64,000 nucleotides of DNA from a virus: the IMG/VR virus record IMGVR_UViG_3300022602_000036, positions 1 to 64,000 of that record; one strand, 5' to 3'. Within the stretch, counting starts at the first letter, position 1, and each line of letters starts with the position of its first letter. Below are positions 1-7,503 of the stretch, piece by piece. Under the pieces are notes generated by a model. That model was given only the letters and a program-made list of their open reading frames with translations. It ran no database searches and had not been told where the DNA came from. A program made the position numbers and the translations under genes.

Positions 1-1
1 C

Positions 2-973
2 AGTGCGCTGATAGCAGCTGCTGGCATTAGCGGTGCAGGTGCTGGCGGAGCAGCCGCACTTGGCTTATTAAAAATGACTGATAAGTTATTGCAAGGTGAG
101 GAGTTTAGCACAGCCGCTGGACAAGGACTTAAAACAGGTGGCATGGCCTATGCTGCTGGTGCGTTAGGCAAAGCAATGAAAGGTGGAGATACAACTACTA
201 CATCGTCATCATTTAGTCAACACACCACAGGACTACAACCAGCAAGTCCGTGGGACATTCCAAGTGGAGTTAAACAACAATTTCCGCTTGATAAGTTTTC
301 ATATAAAACAGATGGTATAGATCTTAGTATCTATGACAAAGCAGGTAAACTAGTAGCAACAAGACCAAGTGTTGATGCTATGGAAAGTATTGTGCTTTCA
401 TCGGCACAGGTTAACCAACTGTTTGAACATATCCTTATTGCTGAAGGCTTATTTGATAAATTTAAAACAGCTGCGGCTAATGTTAGCAGAGGTATAGCAG
501 GCAAACATGCTCAAGGTAGAACCGCTAAAGGTACCTACGGCAAAGCAGGCCTGGGTGATAAAGCCGCAAATCTATTAGGCAAAGGTATTGGCGCAGTTAA
601 AAACAAAGCACAAACAGTAGGACATAACCTTACTACTAAAGTTACCGCAGACAAACTACAGGCCGCATGGAAGGCTGCTGGCAGTCCAACAGACAGCGAA
701 GCTATTGTAGATATATTACAAAAACAAGGTATTGATCCAGCAGTTATATCGGATGCAATGAAAGCAATTAACATTACCAAGGTTGATAGAAGTCGCCTAC
801 CTGATATTAGTAAATTAACACTACAACAAAAACAAGCACTATTAAAACAACTAGATGCACTTGACGCAAAACCAAACAGACCAAAGGCTATTAACAGAAA
901 AGCTGTACAAGTCCAATCACGTGATTATAAAGAATTTAAATATCTAGTAGACGGTATAAAGGCACGCATTTAA
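2..973 (+). CDS. Partial protein of unknown function, 5' end outside window
   Basis: The reading frame is open from base 2, so the gene begins before the window; 323 residues are visible. The first visible part is a small-residue (Ala/Gly) hydrophobic stretch that could be a membrane segment, followed by a Gly/Ala/Lys-rich region and a basic, helical C-terminal third. A stop overlaps the start of the next gene (last base of TAA is the A of the next ATG), so the two are translationally coupled. I do not recognise the family. Its position among late, virion-type genes makes a structural or virion-associated role possible, but that is inference. Confidence 0.7.
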   Translation, partial: SALIAAAGISGAGAGGAAALGLLKMTDKLLQGEEFSTAAGQGLKTGGMAYAAGALGKAMKGGDTTTTSSSFSQHTTGLQPASPWDIPSGVKQQFPLDKFSYKTDGIDLSIYDKAGKLVATRPSVDAMESIVLSSAQVNQLFEHILIAEGLFDKFKTAAANVSRGIAGKHAQGRTAKGTYGKAGLGDKAANLLGKGIGAVKNKAQTVGHNLTTKVTADKLQAAWKAAGSPTDSEAIVDILQKQGIDPAVISDAMKAINITKVDRSRLPDISKLTLQQKQALLKQLDALDAKPNRPKAINRKAVQVQSRDYKEFKYLVDGIKARI

Positions 974-2199
974 TGAAATTATTTGAAATAAAGAATCAAA
1001 CACCTAACTTCTTGCTAACAGAAAGCAAGAACACTCACCTTGAGCATTTAGAAGATTTGATCTTTAACAATGGCTATGCTGGCGCAGTAGAAGCATTAAA
1101 TTTCATTGAAAGCCTACGTCACATGCTAGGAGAAGGTACAGGTACTACTACCAAACTCACAGTCAAATGGGACGGCAGTCCAGCTATTATCTGTGGTATT
1201 GATCCTGCTGACAGCAAATTTTTTGTAGGCACTAAATCAGTGTTTTCTAAAGGTGAACCTAAACTCTGTAAGAAACCACAAGACGTACAACAGTTCTACG
1301 GTGATAAACCTGAACTAGCAGAAATACTATTAGCCGCACTAAAATATCTCAGCAAACTAGGCATTGGCGGAGTAGTACAAGGCGACCTAATGTTTACCCC
1401 TGGTAAAGTTACTAAGGTAGAAGTCAACGATGAGTTGTGCTATGTGTTTACACCTAACACTATTACCTACGCTGTACCAGTTGACAGTCATCTTGGTCAA
1501 CGCATCGCTAATGCACAACTAGGAATCATATTTCATACTACCTACACTGGTAACAGTATAGAAGAAATGACAGCTACATTTGGAGTTAATGTAAGTGGAT
1601 TCCATCAGACCAAAGCAGTATGGTTTGATGATGCTACCTATAAAGACTACACAGGAGTAGCTAGCCTAACACCTACAGAAGACAGCAAGATTAAAAAATA
1701 TCTAGCCTCAACCAAAGCTACTATGGAAAAGATTGGCCAACAACGCTTTGATGTTATACTAGCAGACAAAGAGTTTGGTCGCATGGTTAAACCATTTATC
1801 AATAAACTAGTACGCAGTGGAGTACATGCCGCAGAGCCTACACAATTTTTAAAAGATTTTATCGCACACTATAACAGTGAAATGATGAAAGGCGTAGAAG
1901 ATCCAACTAGCCGTGTTGCTAAAAATCGTGTTGAAAAGATCAAGCAAAAAGAACAATGGATCGCTGACAACAGCAACAACCTATTAGGCGTTCTAGCTAC
2001 CTACAAGCGTGTAGTAGAACTTAAGGGAATACTCTTACACAAACTAAGTCAAGTAGAAGGTATTGGTACATTCCAAAAAACAGCAGACGGATATAAAGTC
2101 ACAGCGCCAGAAGGCTTTGTAGCTATAGGACATGATGGTGGCGCTGTTAAACTAGTTGATCGTCTAGCATTCAGCAGAATTAACTTCTTAAACAAATAA
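973..2199 (+). CDS. Phage protein with KxDG nucleotidyltransferase-like motif
   Basis: A 408-residue protein. Around residue 65 it has V-K-W-D-G-S-P-A-I, which matches the KxDG nucleotide-binding motif I of covalent nucleotidyltransferases (DNA/RNA ligases and capping enzymes). About 75 residues later lies G-V-V-Q-G-D-L-M-F, placed where a later acidic ligase motif could be. The C-terminal half is basic and helical. Similar hypothetical proteins occur, as I recall, in T4-like marine phages. The ATG overlaps the upstream stop. A ligase or other nucleotidyl-transfer role is inferred from the motif only; the remaining ligase motifs are not clear enough to name it. Confidence 0.7.
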   Translation: MKLFEIKNQTPNFLLTESKNTHLEHLEDLIFNNGYAGAVEALNFIESLRHMLGEGTGTTTKLTVKWDGSPAIICGIDPADSKFFVGTKSVFSKGEPKLCKKPQDVQQFYGDKPELAEILLAALKYLSKLGIGGVVQGDLMFTPGKVTKVEVNDELCYVFTPNTITYAVPVDSHLGQRIANAQLGIIFHTTYTGNSIEEMTATFGVNVSGFHQTKAVWFDDATYKDYTGVASLTPTEDSKIKKYLASTKATMEKIGQQRFDVILADKEFGRMVKPFINKLVRSGVHAAEPTQFLKDFIAHYNSEMMKGVEDPTSRVAKNRVEKIKQKEQWIADNSNNLLGVLATYKRVVELKGILLHKLSQVEGIGTFQKTADGYKVTAPEGFVAIGHDGGAVKLVDRLAFSRINFLNK

Positions 2200-2227
2200 T
2201 CTAGTCAGTTAACTTTTTGTATTTTGG

Positions 2228-2235
2228 CTAAATAA
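2228..2235 (+). promoter_or_regulatory. Late promoter-like octamer
   Basis: CTAAATAA, a variant of the T4-type late element TATAAATA, lies about 40 bases before the next gene's start. A short palindrome (TGCGCA-C-TGCGCA) follows in the leader. Confidence 0.5.
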
Positions 2236-2273
2236 TAGTATGCGCACTGCGCACAAACTTAGGAGAAATACAA

Positions 2274-2624
2274 ATGTCATACACAACAATCGCACGTATT
2301 AACGGTTTCCCACAACCAACCGATGGTTTAAATGGTAACTTAACCATTACAGGTCGTACGCTAACACATTACACTGTTACATACGCAAACATTGGTTCAA
2401 ACCCATACACAGTTGGTTCAAACTTTGATTTACTAGTTAAAGCAATTGAAACAATTGGTTCTATTGAACTTTTAGGTGATCCAACAATTGGTACACCATG
2501 GCCAAGTAGCTTCCGTGTTGCTATCTCAGGTGCAGCTCCATCAGCATCAAGTGGTACAGGTAACTTACAAGGTATTTGTTCAGCAGCAGTTTCTGGTACA
2601 ACAGTTGCATCATTCGTTTACTAA
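2274..2624 (+). CDS. Small beta-rich late protein, probable virion component
   Basis: 116 residues, low in charge and rich in Thr, Ser, Gly, Ile and Val, as expected for a beta-sheet structural protein. It is a self-contained transcription unit: late promoter-like octamer, an excellent ribosome site (AGGAG, 9 bases before ATG) and its own strong terminator immediately after. That arrangement suggests high expression late in infection, as for a head decoration or other abundant virion protein. This role is inference; I recognise no family. Confidence 0.75.
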   Translation: MSYTTIARINGFPQPTDGLNGNLTITGRTLTHYTVTYANIGSNPYTVGSNFDLLVKAIETIGSIELLGDPTIGTPWPSSFRVAISGAAPSASSGTGNLQGICSAAVSGTTVASFVY

Positions 2625-2651
2625 TATCTAAACGAAAGTACTAAACTTAAG

Positions 2652-2678
2652 AAAGGCACTTTTATAAGTGCCTTTTTT
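2652..2678 (+). terminator. Rho-independent terminator
   Basis: A perfect 10-bp stem (AAAGGCACTT with AAGTGCCTTT) around a TTAT loop, followed by a T run. It ends the single-gene unit upstream. Confidence 0.92.
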
Positions 2679-2684
2679 ATTGGC

Positions 2685-2692
2685 CATAAATA
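2685..2692 (+). promoter_or_regulatory. Late promoter, leaderless
   Basis: CATAAATA ends four bases before the GTG start of the next gene. By analogy with T4 late promoters, transcription would begin at or next to the start codon. Confidence 0.7.
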
Positions 2693-2696
2693 CCTA

Positions 2697-3128
2697 GTGG
2701 ACGATCAAAGATACATCTATCAAGCATATACTCTAGTAGACATTACCCCAACAGGGCGAACGATATACTCACGAGAACATGAACTTGAACGCAATCAACA
2801 GCGTAACTGGGAAACTGTTCTACAACTTATAAATCTACGCACACAAACTGAAATCTTAGAAACGGCCAATTCAGTAAAAAATATTAAAAATCTTGATCAG
2901 GTGTTTGGCGTTAACTACACAGGCAAACATAGAGTTTGGAGTTTTAAATTTTCAGTAGACTATGCAGAAGTCTATAGAGAAGGTGCAGATTTATATGGAC
3001 TACTAAAAAGTGATTTTAAGCTGACCCCAGTAATCCTAGGTCTCACAGAAACTGCACATCCAAATCAACCTATATTTTACACTAGCGGTCCGTGGAAAAA
3101 CATATACTTTAACGCTCTACCACACTAA
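2697..3128 (+). CDS. Hypothetical late protein
   Basis: 143 residues beginning with GTG, chosen because it sits four bases after a late promoter octamer and there is no upstream ribosome site. The middle part (W-S-F-K-F-S-V-D-Y) is beta-like, and the whole has the look of a small tail or neck assembly protein. No family recognised. Followed by about 100 bases without a gene, which hold another late promoter-like octamer. Confidence 0.65.
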   Translation: MDDQRYIYQAYTLVDITPTGRTIYSREHELERNQQRNWETVLQLINLRTQTEILETANSVKNIKNLDQVFGVNYTGKHRVWSFKFSVDYAEVYREGADLYGLLKSDFKLTPVILGLTETAHPNQPIFYTSGPWKNIYFNALPH

Positions 3129-3136
3129 CTAAATAC
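3129..3136 (+). promoter_or_regulatory. Late promoter-like octamer
   Basis: CTAAATAC directly after the preceding stop, about 90 bases before the next start. Short repeats of AAGGCACAT or similar lie between. Confidence 0.45.
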
Positions 3137-3226
3137 TTTAGATGCTATAGGCATTCATTAAGGCACATATTAAGGCACATTATTAAGGCTCATCAAAAAA
3201 CAGCATCGCTCATACAGGAAAGCGAG

Positions 3227-3490
3227 ATGCCAGGTCCATCAGAAATTGAGAAACAGAGCTTAGAAGCCCACGTTGAAATATGTGCCGTAAGGTACAGCAA
3301 CTTGGAAACTAAACTATCTAATTTAGAACATCGTATGGATAAACTTGAAGGCTACCTAGTCAGCATCAAGGAAAGTCTAGACGACAAACTTGAAGGTCGC
3401 GGCAAACAAAGCGTCAGCATCATCGTCACCATCTTAAGTGTTGTCCTGACTGGTCTACTAGGTTTATTAGCCCACATCGTGTTCAAGTAA
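3227..3490 (+). CDS. Small coiled-coil protein with C-terminal membrane anchor
   Basis: 87 residues. Residues 20-55 form an amphipathic coiled coil (L-E-x-K-L-S-N-L-E-H-R-M-x-K-L-E). Residues 62-86 are one hydrophobic segment ending in V-F-K, a C-terminal membrane anchor. A purine-rich ribosome site (GGAAAGCGAG) precedes the ATG. Size and layout fit small phage membrane proteins such as holin accessory or spanin-like factors, but nothing in the sequence fixes the role. Confidence 0.65.
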   Translation: MPGPSEIEKQSLEAHVEICAVRYSNLETKLSNLEHRMDKLEGYLVSIKESLDDKLEGRGKQSVSIIVTILSVVLTGLLGLLAHIVFK

Positions 3491-3496
3491 TAAATA
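3489..3496 (+). promoter_or_regulatory. Late promoter, leaderless
   Basis: AATAAATA followed by CTTGC and then ATG, a five-base gap. Confidence 0.7.
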
Positions 3497-3501
3497 CTTG
3501 C

Positions 3502-3711
3502 ATGAAGATCGTAGAATTAACTAATAAAATACTATTACCTATCACTAACGAAGAGAAAGACCTTCTTGAACGTTTTATAGGTGAAACCCCTATTGCAAAA
3601 AATCAACTCAATGAACGTGAACAAGTGATTGCTAATCATTTGACTACTAAAGACGTGTTACTTCGAACCAATGACTCCGGCAAAATCTACTACAAAAAAC
3701 GCATCGGCTGA
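3502..3711 (+). CDS. Small hypothetical late protein
   Basis: 69 residues, no recognisable domain; rich in Glu, Lys and Leu and probably helical in the first half (E-E-K-D-L-L-E-R-F). The ATG follows the late promoter by five bases without a ribosome site, so a leaderless message is likely. Its 3' end overlaps the next gene by 41 bases in another frame. Confidence 0.6.
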   Translation: MKIVELTNKILLPITNEEKDLLERFIGETPIAKNQLNEREQVIANHLTTKDVLLRTNDSGKIYYKKRIG

Positions 3712-4168
3712 GTTTGATGTAGAAAAGATACGTCGTTTTACACAAACAGAATTATCTAATCTAACACAAACCAACAATGAATTGCCCTTTTGTTATCAAA
3801 TAGGCAGTGATGTTCTTGTGGGTCGTTACCGTGTGGTTAAGATCAATGACAAATGTTGGCGTGTAATGGATCAAGAACAGCAGATATTTGACTTTTTTAG
3901 TCGTAAAGATGCTATATTTTACTGTATTGCCCTGCATAAACAAAAATTACAGTTAGCTAACGATATCAAAGACAGCGACAGCTTGTTAAACAGACTAGAG
4001 TTTGAAGCCACATTGTATCGTCAAAGATACAAAAAAGCCATAACAAACGGCGATAGTTGGAGTGAAGAATACTATTCAACACGCTATCAAGAGGTTATGC
4101 AACGTATTGATAGCACTAAAAAAGAAATTAAGAAAAATCTAGATCTGGCTAAATATATTAAAGTCTAA
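3671..4168 (+). CDS. Hypothetical phage protein with helical C-terminus
   Basis: 165 residues. The start lies inside the preceding gene because no other Met precedes the conserved-looking body. Residues 35-75 look like a small beta domain (V-L-V-G-R-Y-R-V-V-K-I); residues 85-165 are charged helices. I do not recognise the family; position suggests a late assembly or virion protein. Confidence 0.6.
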   Translation: MTPAKSTTKNASAEFDVEKIRRFTQTELSNLTQTNNELPFCYQIGSDVLVGRYRVVKINDKCWRVMDQEQQIFDFFSRKDAIFYCIALHKQKLQLANDIKDSDSLLNRLEFEATLYRQRYKKAITNGDSWSEEYYSTRYQEVMQRIDSTKKEIKKNLDLAKYIKV

Positions 4169-4184
4169 ACAGGAATCGGACCAT

Positions 4185-4877
4185 ATGAAACTTTCAGAAA
4201 TGGCAGTAAAATCAGCCAAAAAATATAATAAATTAATGGAAAGCCGCTTTGGTTTTGCTATTAATTTTAACAGCTTAACTGTTAGCAAAGCAGAGCAATT
4301 AAGCGAAACAATCACAGCTAACCTAAACAAGATCCGCCACAGTGTGGACCTACACACTGCTGAACGTAATCCACGTTATATGGAATTACTTACAGTGCGT
4401 GAAAGTATCAATACATGGTTAGAAGAACAACGTCGTCAACTTAACGAAGGTGAAGTTGGCAGTGCTGAAGTTTTACTAGCTGCTAAGAACATGGTTGACA
4501 GTGTACAAGACGCTATTGAAAAAGTAGGTAAAATGCAAAATGAGCAATTACCTGAACTACTAGATTCAATCCGTGATCAAATTGGCGCTGAACAAGCTGA
4601 CGGCTTTAAAAACGCAGTAGGTGAAACACTAGCAACTCTAATGTCGAACCTACAACAAGCACGTGAAGGCGTTGACAATGGCGTTCGTATTTTATCAGGC
4701 GAGCAAGTTGACAATCCAATGGACATTGGAGGTGCAGACTTACCAGGTGATGAACTAGGCGGTGATTTACCACCAGCCCCAGTTAGTGATTTAGATTCTG
4801 AAGAAGACACTGATGGATTTGCAGCCAGCGATGCAGCAGTTGGTGGATCTGAAGAACTTGGCCGCGAACGTCGTTAA
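4185..4877 (+). CDS. Helical protein with acidic tail, probable head-assembly or virion protein
   Basis: 230 residues. Residues 1-165 are almost wholly alpha-helical and charged; residues 170-230 are a disordered Asp/Gly/Pro-rich tail (D-L-P-G-D-E-L-G-G-D-L-P). That build, long helices plus acidic tail, is typical of phage scaffold or prohead-core proteins, and similar proteins sit among virion genes of T4-like phages, as I recall. Ribosome site AGGAATCGGA precedes the ATG. Assignment is by composition only. Confidence 0.65.
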   Translation: MKLSEMAVKSAKKYNKLMESRFGFAINFNSLTVSKAEQLSETITANLNKIRHSVDLHTAERNPRYMELLTVRESINTWLEEQRRQLNEGEVGSAEVLLAAKNMVDSVQDAIEKVGKMQNEQLPELLDSIRDQIGAEQADGFKNAVGETLATLMSNLQQAREGVDNGVRILSGEQVDNPMDIGGADLPGDELGGDLPPAPVSDLDSEEDTDGFAASDAAVGGSEELGRERR

Positions 4878-4879
4878 TC

Positions 4880-5269
4880 GTGCGCTTACATGAATTTACA
4901 CATAGCCCAAAAAACACTCCAGAGTCAAATTTAACAACGGCTCTGGAGCTTATTCGCAATCGTTACAAAGATCAAGACACACCTCCAAAAATTTCAACAC
5001 AGAGTCTAATCAATCTTGTGCTTAACACAGACAAGACATTTGATTATGACGCACTGGTTGCTGCTAACACTAACAATCCAGCAATTCAAAATATTATCAA
5101 AAGCTACAATAAAGATTATATAGAATTACGTCCGGCCGGTGAAGATAATGATAGCTCAGCAACAGTAGAAAATCCTAAAGGTCAAGATGTAGACCCAAAT
5201 GCACCAGTGGACACAGTTGGTGATATGGCTAAATCCGCGGCCAAAAAACGCGGCGCCGCAGGATTCTAG
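4880..5269 (+). CDS. Hypothetical protein
   Basis: 129 residues with a GTG start two bases after the previous stop, so probably coupled. The N-terminus is helical; residues 85-129 are disordered, acidic, then basic (K-S-A-A-K-K-R-G-A-A-G-F). No family recognised. Its tail composition resembles the preceding gene's tail, and the two may work together. Confidence 0.6.
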   Translation: MRLHEFTHSPKNTPESNLTTALELIRNRYKDQDTPPKISTQSLINLVLNTDKTFDYDALVAANTNNPAIQNIIKSYNKDYIELRPAGEDNDSSATVENPKGQDVDPNAPVDTVGDMAKSAAKKRGAAGF

Positions 5270-5270
5270 T

Positions 5271-5278
5271 ATTAAATA
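5271..5278 (+). promoter_or_regulatory. Late promoter, leaderless
   Basis: ATTAAATA, then CTAG, then ATG: four-base gap. Confidence 0.65.
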
Positions 5279-5282
5279 CTAG

Positions 5283-6101
5283 ATGATTCGTTTATTCCCT
5301 GGAGTAGAATTCTATATAACCAACGTCTGTAATCTCACCTGTCGCGGGTGTAATCGCTTTAATAATTTAAATTTCAAAGGACATCAACGTTGGGCAGATC
5401 ATGCGGCTGCATATGAAGCATGGAGTCGTCGTTTAGATCTACCGCAGATTACTATCATAGGTGGAGAACCTACACTTAATCCTGATTTAGAATTATGGGT
5501 TAGTAATCTAAGGCGCCTATGGCCTGACAGTGTTATTATGGTGCAGACTAACGGCACCTATCAACGTCCTGAACATTTAACCTATTGGGACAAATATCGT
5601 GTGGGGTTTGGATTAAGTTTGCATGATCCTGCAACAGCAGAAGAACTAAAAGCCAAGTGGAAATACCATGCTGGCGAAATAGAAGCCTATGTATTCCATC
5701 AATCAACAGTGATCAAACAAGATGATCATTATGTGTTACACAACAGCGACACTGTAAAAGCATTTAATAGTTGTGATATGAAACACGACCATACTATGTA
5801 TCAGGGCAAACTATATAAGTGTCCAGCAATGAGCAATTTACCAGATTTTGATCAACAGTTTGATTTACGGTTGGATACTAGACAACGTGAATTGCTATAC
5901 AGTTACCAACCACTGTCAGCGGACTGCTCAGAAGAAGACCTACAAGAATTTGCCGCAACCGTAGATACACCTATAGCACAATGTGAATTTTGCCCGCAGG
6001 ATCTACAGTGGCACACTGCCCTAGGCGAACTTAAAGAAAATCTACCAAAACCTACGTTTGCTCCGCCAGTAACAGAAGCTGAATTAAAATTCTACAAATA
6101 G
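5283..6101 (+). CDS. Radical SAM enzyme
   Basis: 272 residues. The radical SAM [4Fe-4S] motif CNLTCRGC (CxxxCxxC) is at about residues 16-23, followed by the SAM-binding G-G-E-P at about 61-64 and a Q-T-N-G strand near 90. Extra cysteines near residues 160, 181, 217 and 234-238 (C-E-F-C) could bind a second cluster, as in SPASM-type peptide-modifying enzymes. Substrate unknown. It is one of three radical SAM proteins in the window. It likely depends on Fe-S assembly, and iscU/iscA lie just downstream. The message appears leaderless. Confidence 0.88.
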   Translation: MIRLFPGVEFYITNVCNLTCRGCNRFNNLNFKGHQRWADHAAAYEAWSRRLDLPQITIIGGEPTLNPDLELWVSNLRRLWPDSVIMVQTNGTYQRPEHLTYWDKYRVGFGLSLHDPATAEELKAKWKYHAGEIEAYVFHQSTVIKQDDHYVLHNSDTVKAFNSCDMKHDHTMYQGKLYKCPAMSNLPDFDQQFDLRLDTRQRELLYSYQPLSADCSEEDLQEFAATVDTPIAQCEFCPQDLQWHTALGELKENLPKPTFAPPVTEAELKFYK

Positions 6102-6114
6102 CTTGACACAACAC

Positions 6115-6122
6115 AATAAATA
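6115..6122 (+). promoter_or_regulatory. Late promoter-like octamer
   Basis: AATAAATA, 63 bases before the HNH gene's start; a second, better-placed copy follows at 6173. Confidence 0.45.
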
Positions 6123-6172
6123 CTTTAGTATTTTAGTATACTATTGTTTTTCACATGCTTGTGCGCCAAGAT

Positions 6173-6180
6173 GATAAATA
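6173..6180 (+). promoter_or_regulatory. Late promoter, leaderless
   Basis: GATAAATA, then CTTGT, then ATG: five-base gap. It would drive the HNH gene and probably iscU-iscA. Confidence 0.68.
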
Positions 6181-6185
6181 CTTGT

Positions 6186-6773
6186 ATGAAAAACAAATAT
6201 GGTATTATTAAGAAGTGTTTATATTGCGGAAATGACTTTGAAACTAAACCTCGTTTCTTAGATTATTGTTCTCAAAAATGTAAAAATCCTTTAAATAGAG
6301 GAGAATATGATCCCTGGAATAAAGGGGTTAAACTTACAGAAGAACAAAAAGCAAAACAAAATACAAGCGGGCTTACAAAAGGTTGGGGATGGAATAAAGG
6401 CATACCAAATCAACTCCAATCAGAAAAATGGACAGGCAAAGGAAATCCCAATTGGGATGGAAAAATTAATAATCAACGCCCTAAGAATTATGTAGATGAT
6501 GAATTTACAGCATACAAAAGAGAATGTAAAAAAGCAACATATCGTTCTTGGTACGCTATGAAGAAAGAAGGTATGGTTCCCAAATTAGGCAAAAGAAAAA
6601 CAGATTGGCAAATGGATCATATTATTCCGTACGAACAGGGATTTCAATTGGGGATAGATCCTAAAATAATTGGCGGTAGAAAGAATCTAAGATTTATATT
6701 AGGTGAAGAAAACAGAAGTAAATGGGATAGTTTCCAACCTGATGATGTTGTTAAATCTATTATAGGAGATTAA
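6186..6773 (+). CDS. HNH homing endonuclease
   Basis: 195 residues from the ATG that directly follows a late promoter; an upstream in-frame ATG at 6144 lies before the promoter and is rejected. The N-terminus has a zinc-finger pair (C-L-Y-C and C-S-Q-K-C). The centre carries NUMOD3-like DNA-binding repeats (W-N-K-G). The C-terminus has the HNH nuclease signature Q-M-D-H-I-I-P with K-N-L-R-F and a late Asn. Free-standing endonucleases of this type spread by cutting a cognate site near their own gene. It ends two bases before iscU, which carries a coding interruption, so iscU is the likely target locus. Confidence 0.88.
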   Translation: MKNKYGIIKKCLYCGNDFETKPRFLDYCSQKCKNPLNRGEYDPWNKGVKLTEEQKAKQNTSGLTKGWGWNKGIPNQLQSEKWTGKGNPNWDGKINNQRPKNYVDDEFTAYKRECKKATYRSWYAMKKEGMVPKLGKRKTDWQMDHIIPYEQGFQLGIDPKIIGGRKNLRFILGEENRSKWDSFQPDDVVKSIIGD

Positions 6774-6774
6774 A

Positions 6775-7171
6775 ATGTCTTACAGCACAAAAGTGCTTGA
6801 CCATTACGAAAATCCAAGAAATGTTGGAAGCATGAATAAGGAGGATCCGCAAGTTGGCACAGGTATGGTTGGTGCGCCAGCTTGCGGATGACGGAGATGT
6901 AATGAAGCTCCAGATAAAAGTGGAGAATGGAATTATAACAGATGCAAAATTCAAAACCTATGGCTGTGGCTCAGCGATTGCTAGCTCGTCTCTTGTTACA
7001 GAAATGCTCAAAGGCAGAACGCTCAAGGAAGCTGGTGAAATTAAGAACTCAGCGATTGCAGAAGAACTCGCATTACCGCCCGTTAAGATACACTGTTCGG
7101 TGCTTGCTGAGGATGCAATCAAATCAGCTATAGAAGATTATAGGAAGAAACATGATAACCTTAACAGCTAA
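6775..7171 (+). CDS. iscU: IscU Fe-S cluster scaffold, coding interrupted by 7 bases (bypass or frameshift)
   Basis: IscU builds Fe-S clusters for transfer to apo-proteins. Frame one (6775-6888) reads MSYSTKVLDHYENPRNVGS to the conserved G-A-P-A-C-G, then hits TGA at 6889. The conserved continuation D-V-M-K-L-Q-I-K-V resumes at 6896 in another frame and runs to 7171. Joining GGA 6886-6888 to GAT 6896 gives 129 residues, essentially the usual family length, with all three ligand cysteines (37, 62, 105) and Asp39. The 7 bases lie between two GGA codons, so a short ribosome hop would restore the protein. Alternatives: two-piece protein with restart at ATG 6902 (GGAG upstream), or a dead gene. 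AGGAG precedes the ATG; the 3' end overlaps iscA by 20 bases. Confidence 0.85.
6845..6889 (+). other. Hairpin ending at putative ribosome take-off codon in iscU
   Basis: Bases 6845-6858 pair with 6876-6889 (14 bp, one T-G pair, 17-base loop). The 3' arm contains the GGA codon 6886-6888 and the T of the TGA stop. A purine-rich Shine-Dalgarno-like AAGGAGGA lies just upstream at 6838-6845, inside the coding sequence. Confidence 0.75.
6886..6895 (+). other. Candidate translational bypass site GGA-TGAC-GGA
   Basis: GGA (6886-6888), stop TGA (6889-6891), C, GGA (6893-6895). Peptidyl-tRNA-Gly leaving the first GGA and landing on the second would resume at GAT and yield exactly the conserved IscU sequence. 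T4 gene 60 bypass likewise uses matched GGA codons with a stop right after take-off. Here the gap is only four bases. Inference from sequence. Confidence 0.55.
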
Positions 7172-7472
7172 TGCCGCAAAAAAAATGCAAGATGCCTTGT
7201 ACAATCGCAAGAAAGGTATAGGCATGCGTATTGGTGTGCGCACCAGTGGCTGTAGTGGTTTTGCTTACTTGCTAGAATTTGCTGATCAAACGTTTGATGG
7301 CGATCTTGAAATAGAAGAACGCGGCGTTACTCTTATAATCAATAAAAAAGACCTAGTATACCTACAGGGTATGGAAATAGATTATACCAAAAAAGGTCTT
7401 AATGAAGGTTTTGAGTTTGCTAACCCTAACGAGAAAGCACGTTGTGGGTGCGGCGAATCATTTACTGTTTGA
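7152..7472 (+). CDS. iscA: IscA/HesB-type Fe-S carrier
   Basis: 106 residues, normal for A-type carriers. Conserved cysteines are in T-S-G-C-S-G-F (C34) and R-C-G-C-G-E-S-F (C98, C100), the three-Cys set that binds the transferred cluster or iron. It overlaps iscU by 20 bases, with AGGAAG before its ATG. A-type carriers are known in T4-like cyanophages; pairing with an IscU scaffold is unusual. Possible clients in this window are three radical SAM enzymes. No cysteine desulfurase is visible, so host IscS would be required. Confidence 0.93.
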   Translation: MITLTANAAKKMQDALYNRKKGIGMRIGVRTSGCSGFAYLLEFADQTFDGDLEIEERGVTLIINKKDLVYLQGMEIDYTKKGLNEGFEFANPNEKARCGCGESFTV

Positions 7473-7503
7473 CCTTTTCTAATTAGTACTATATACTAGT
7501 ACT

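Noticed and set aside
6144-6185. Longer N-terminus for the HNH endonuclease
   Set aside because: These codons lie before and across the late promoter octamer; the ATG at 6186 follows it with the spacing seen at other genes.
6775-7171. iscU as a simple sequencing error
   Set aside because: A single-base indel would be easy to dismiss, but this is 7 bases bounded by matching GGA codons with a hairpin at the junction and an adjacent endonuclease. Error remains possible, so a read check is listed.
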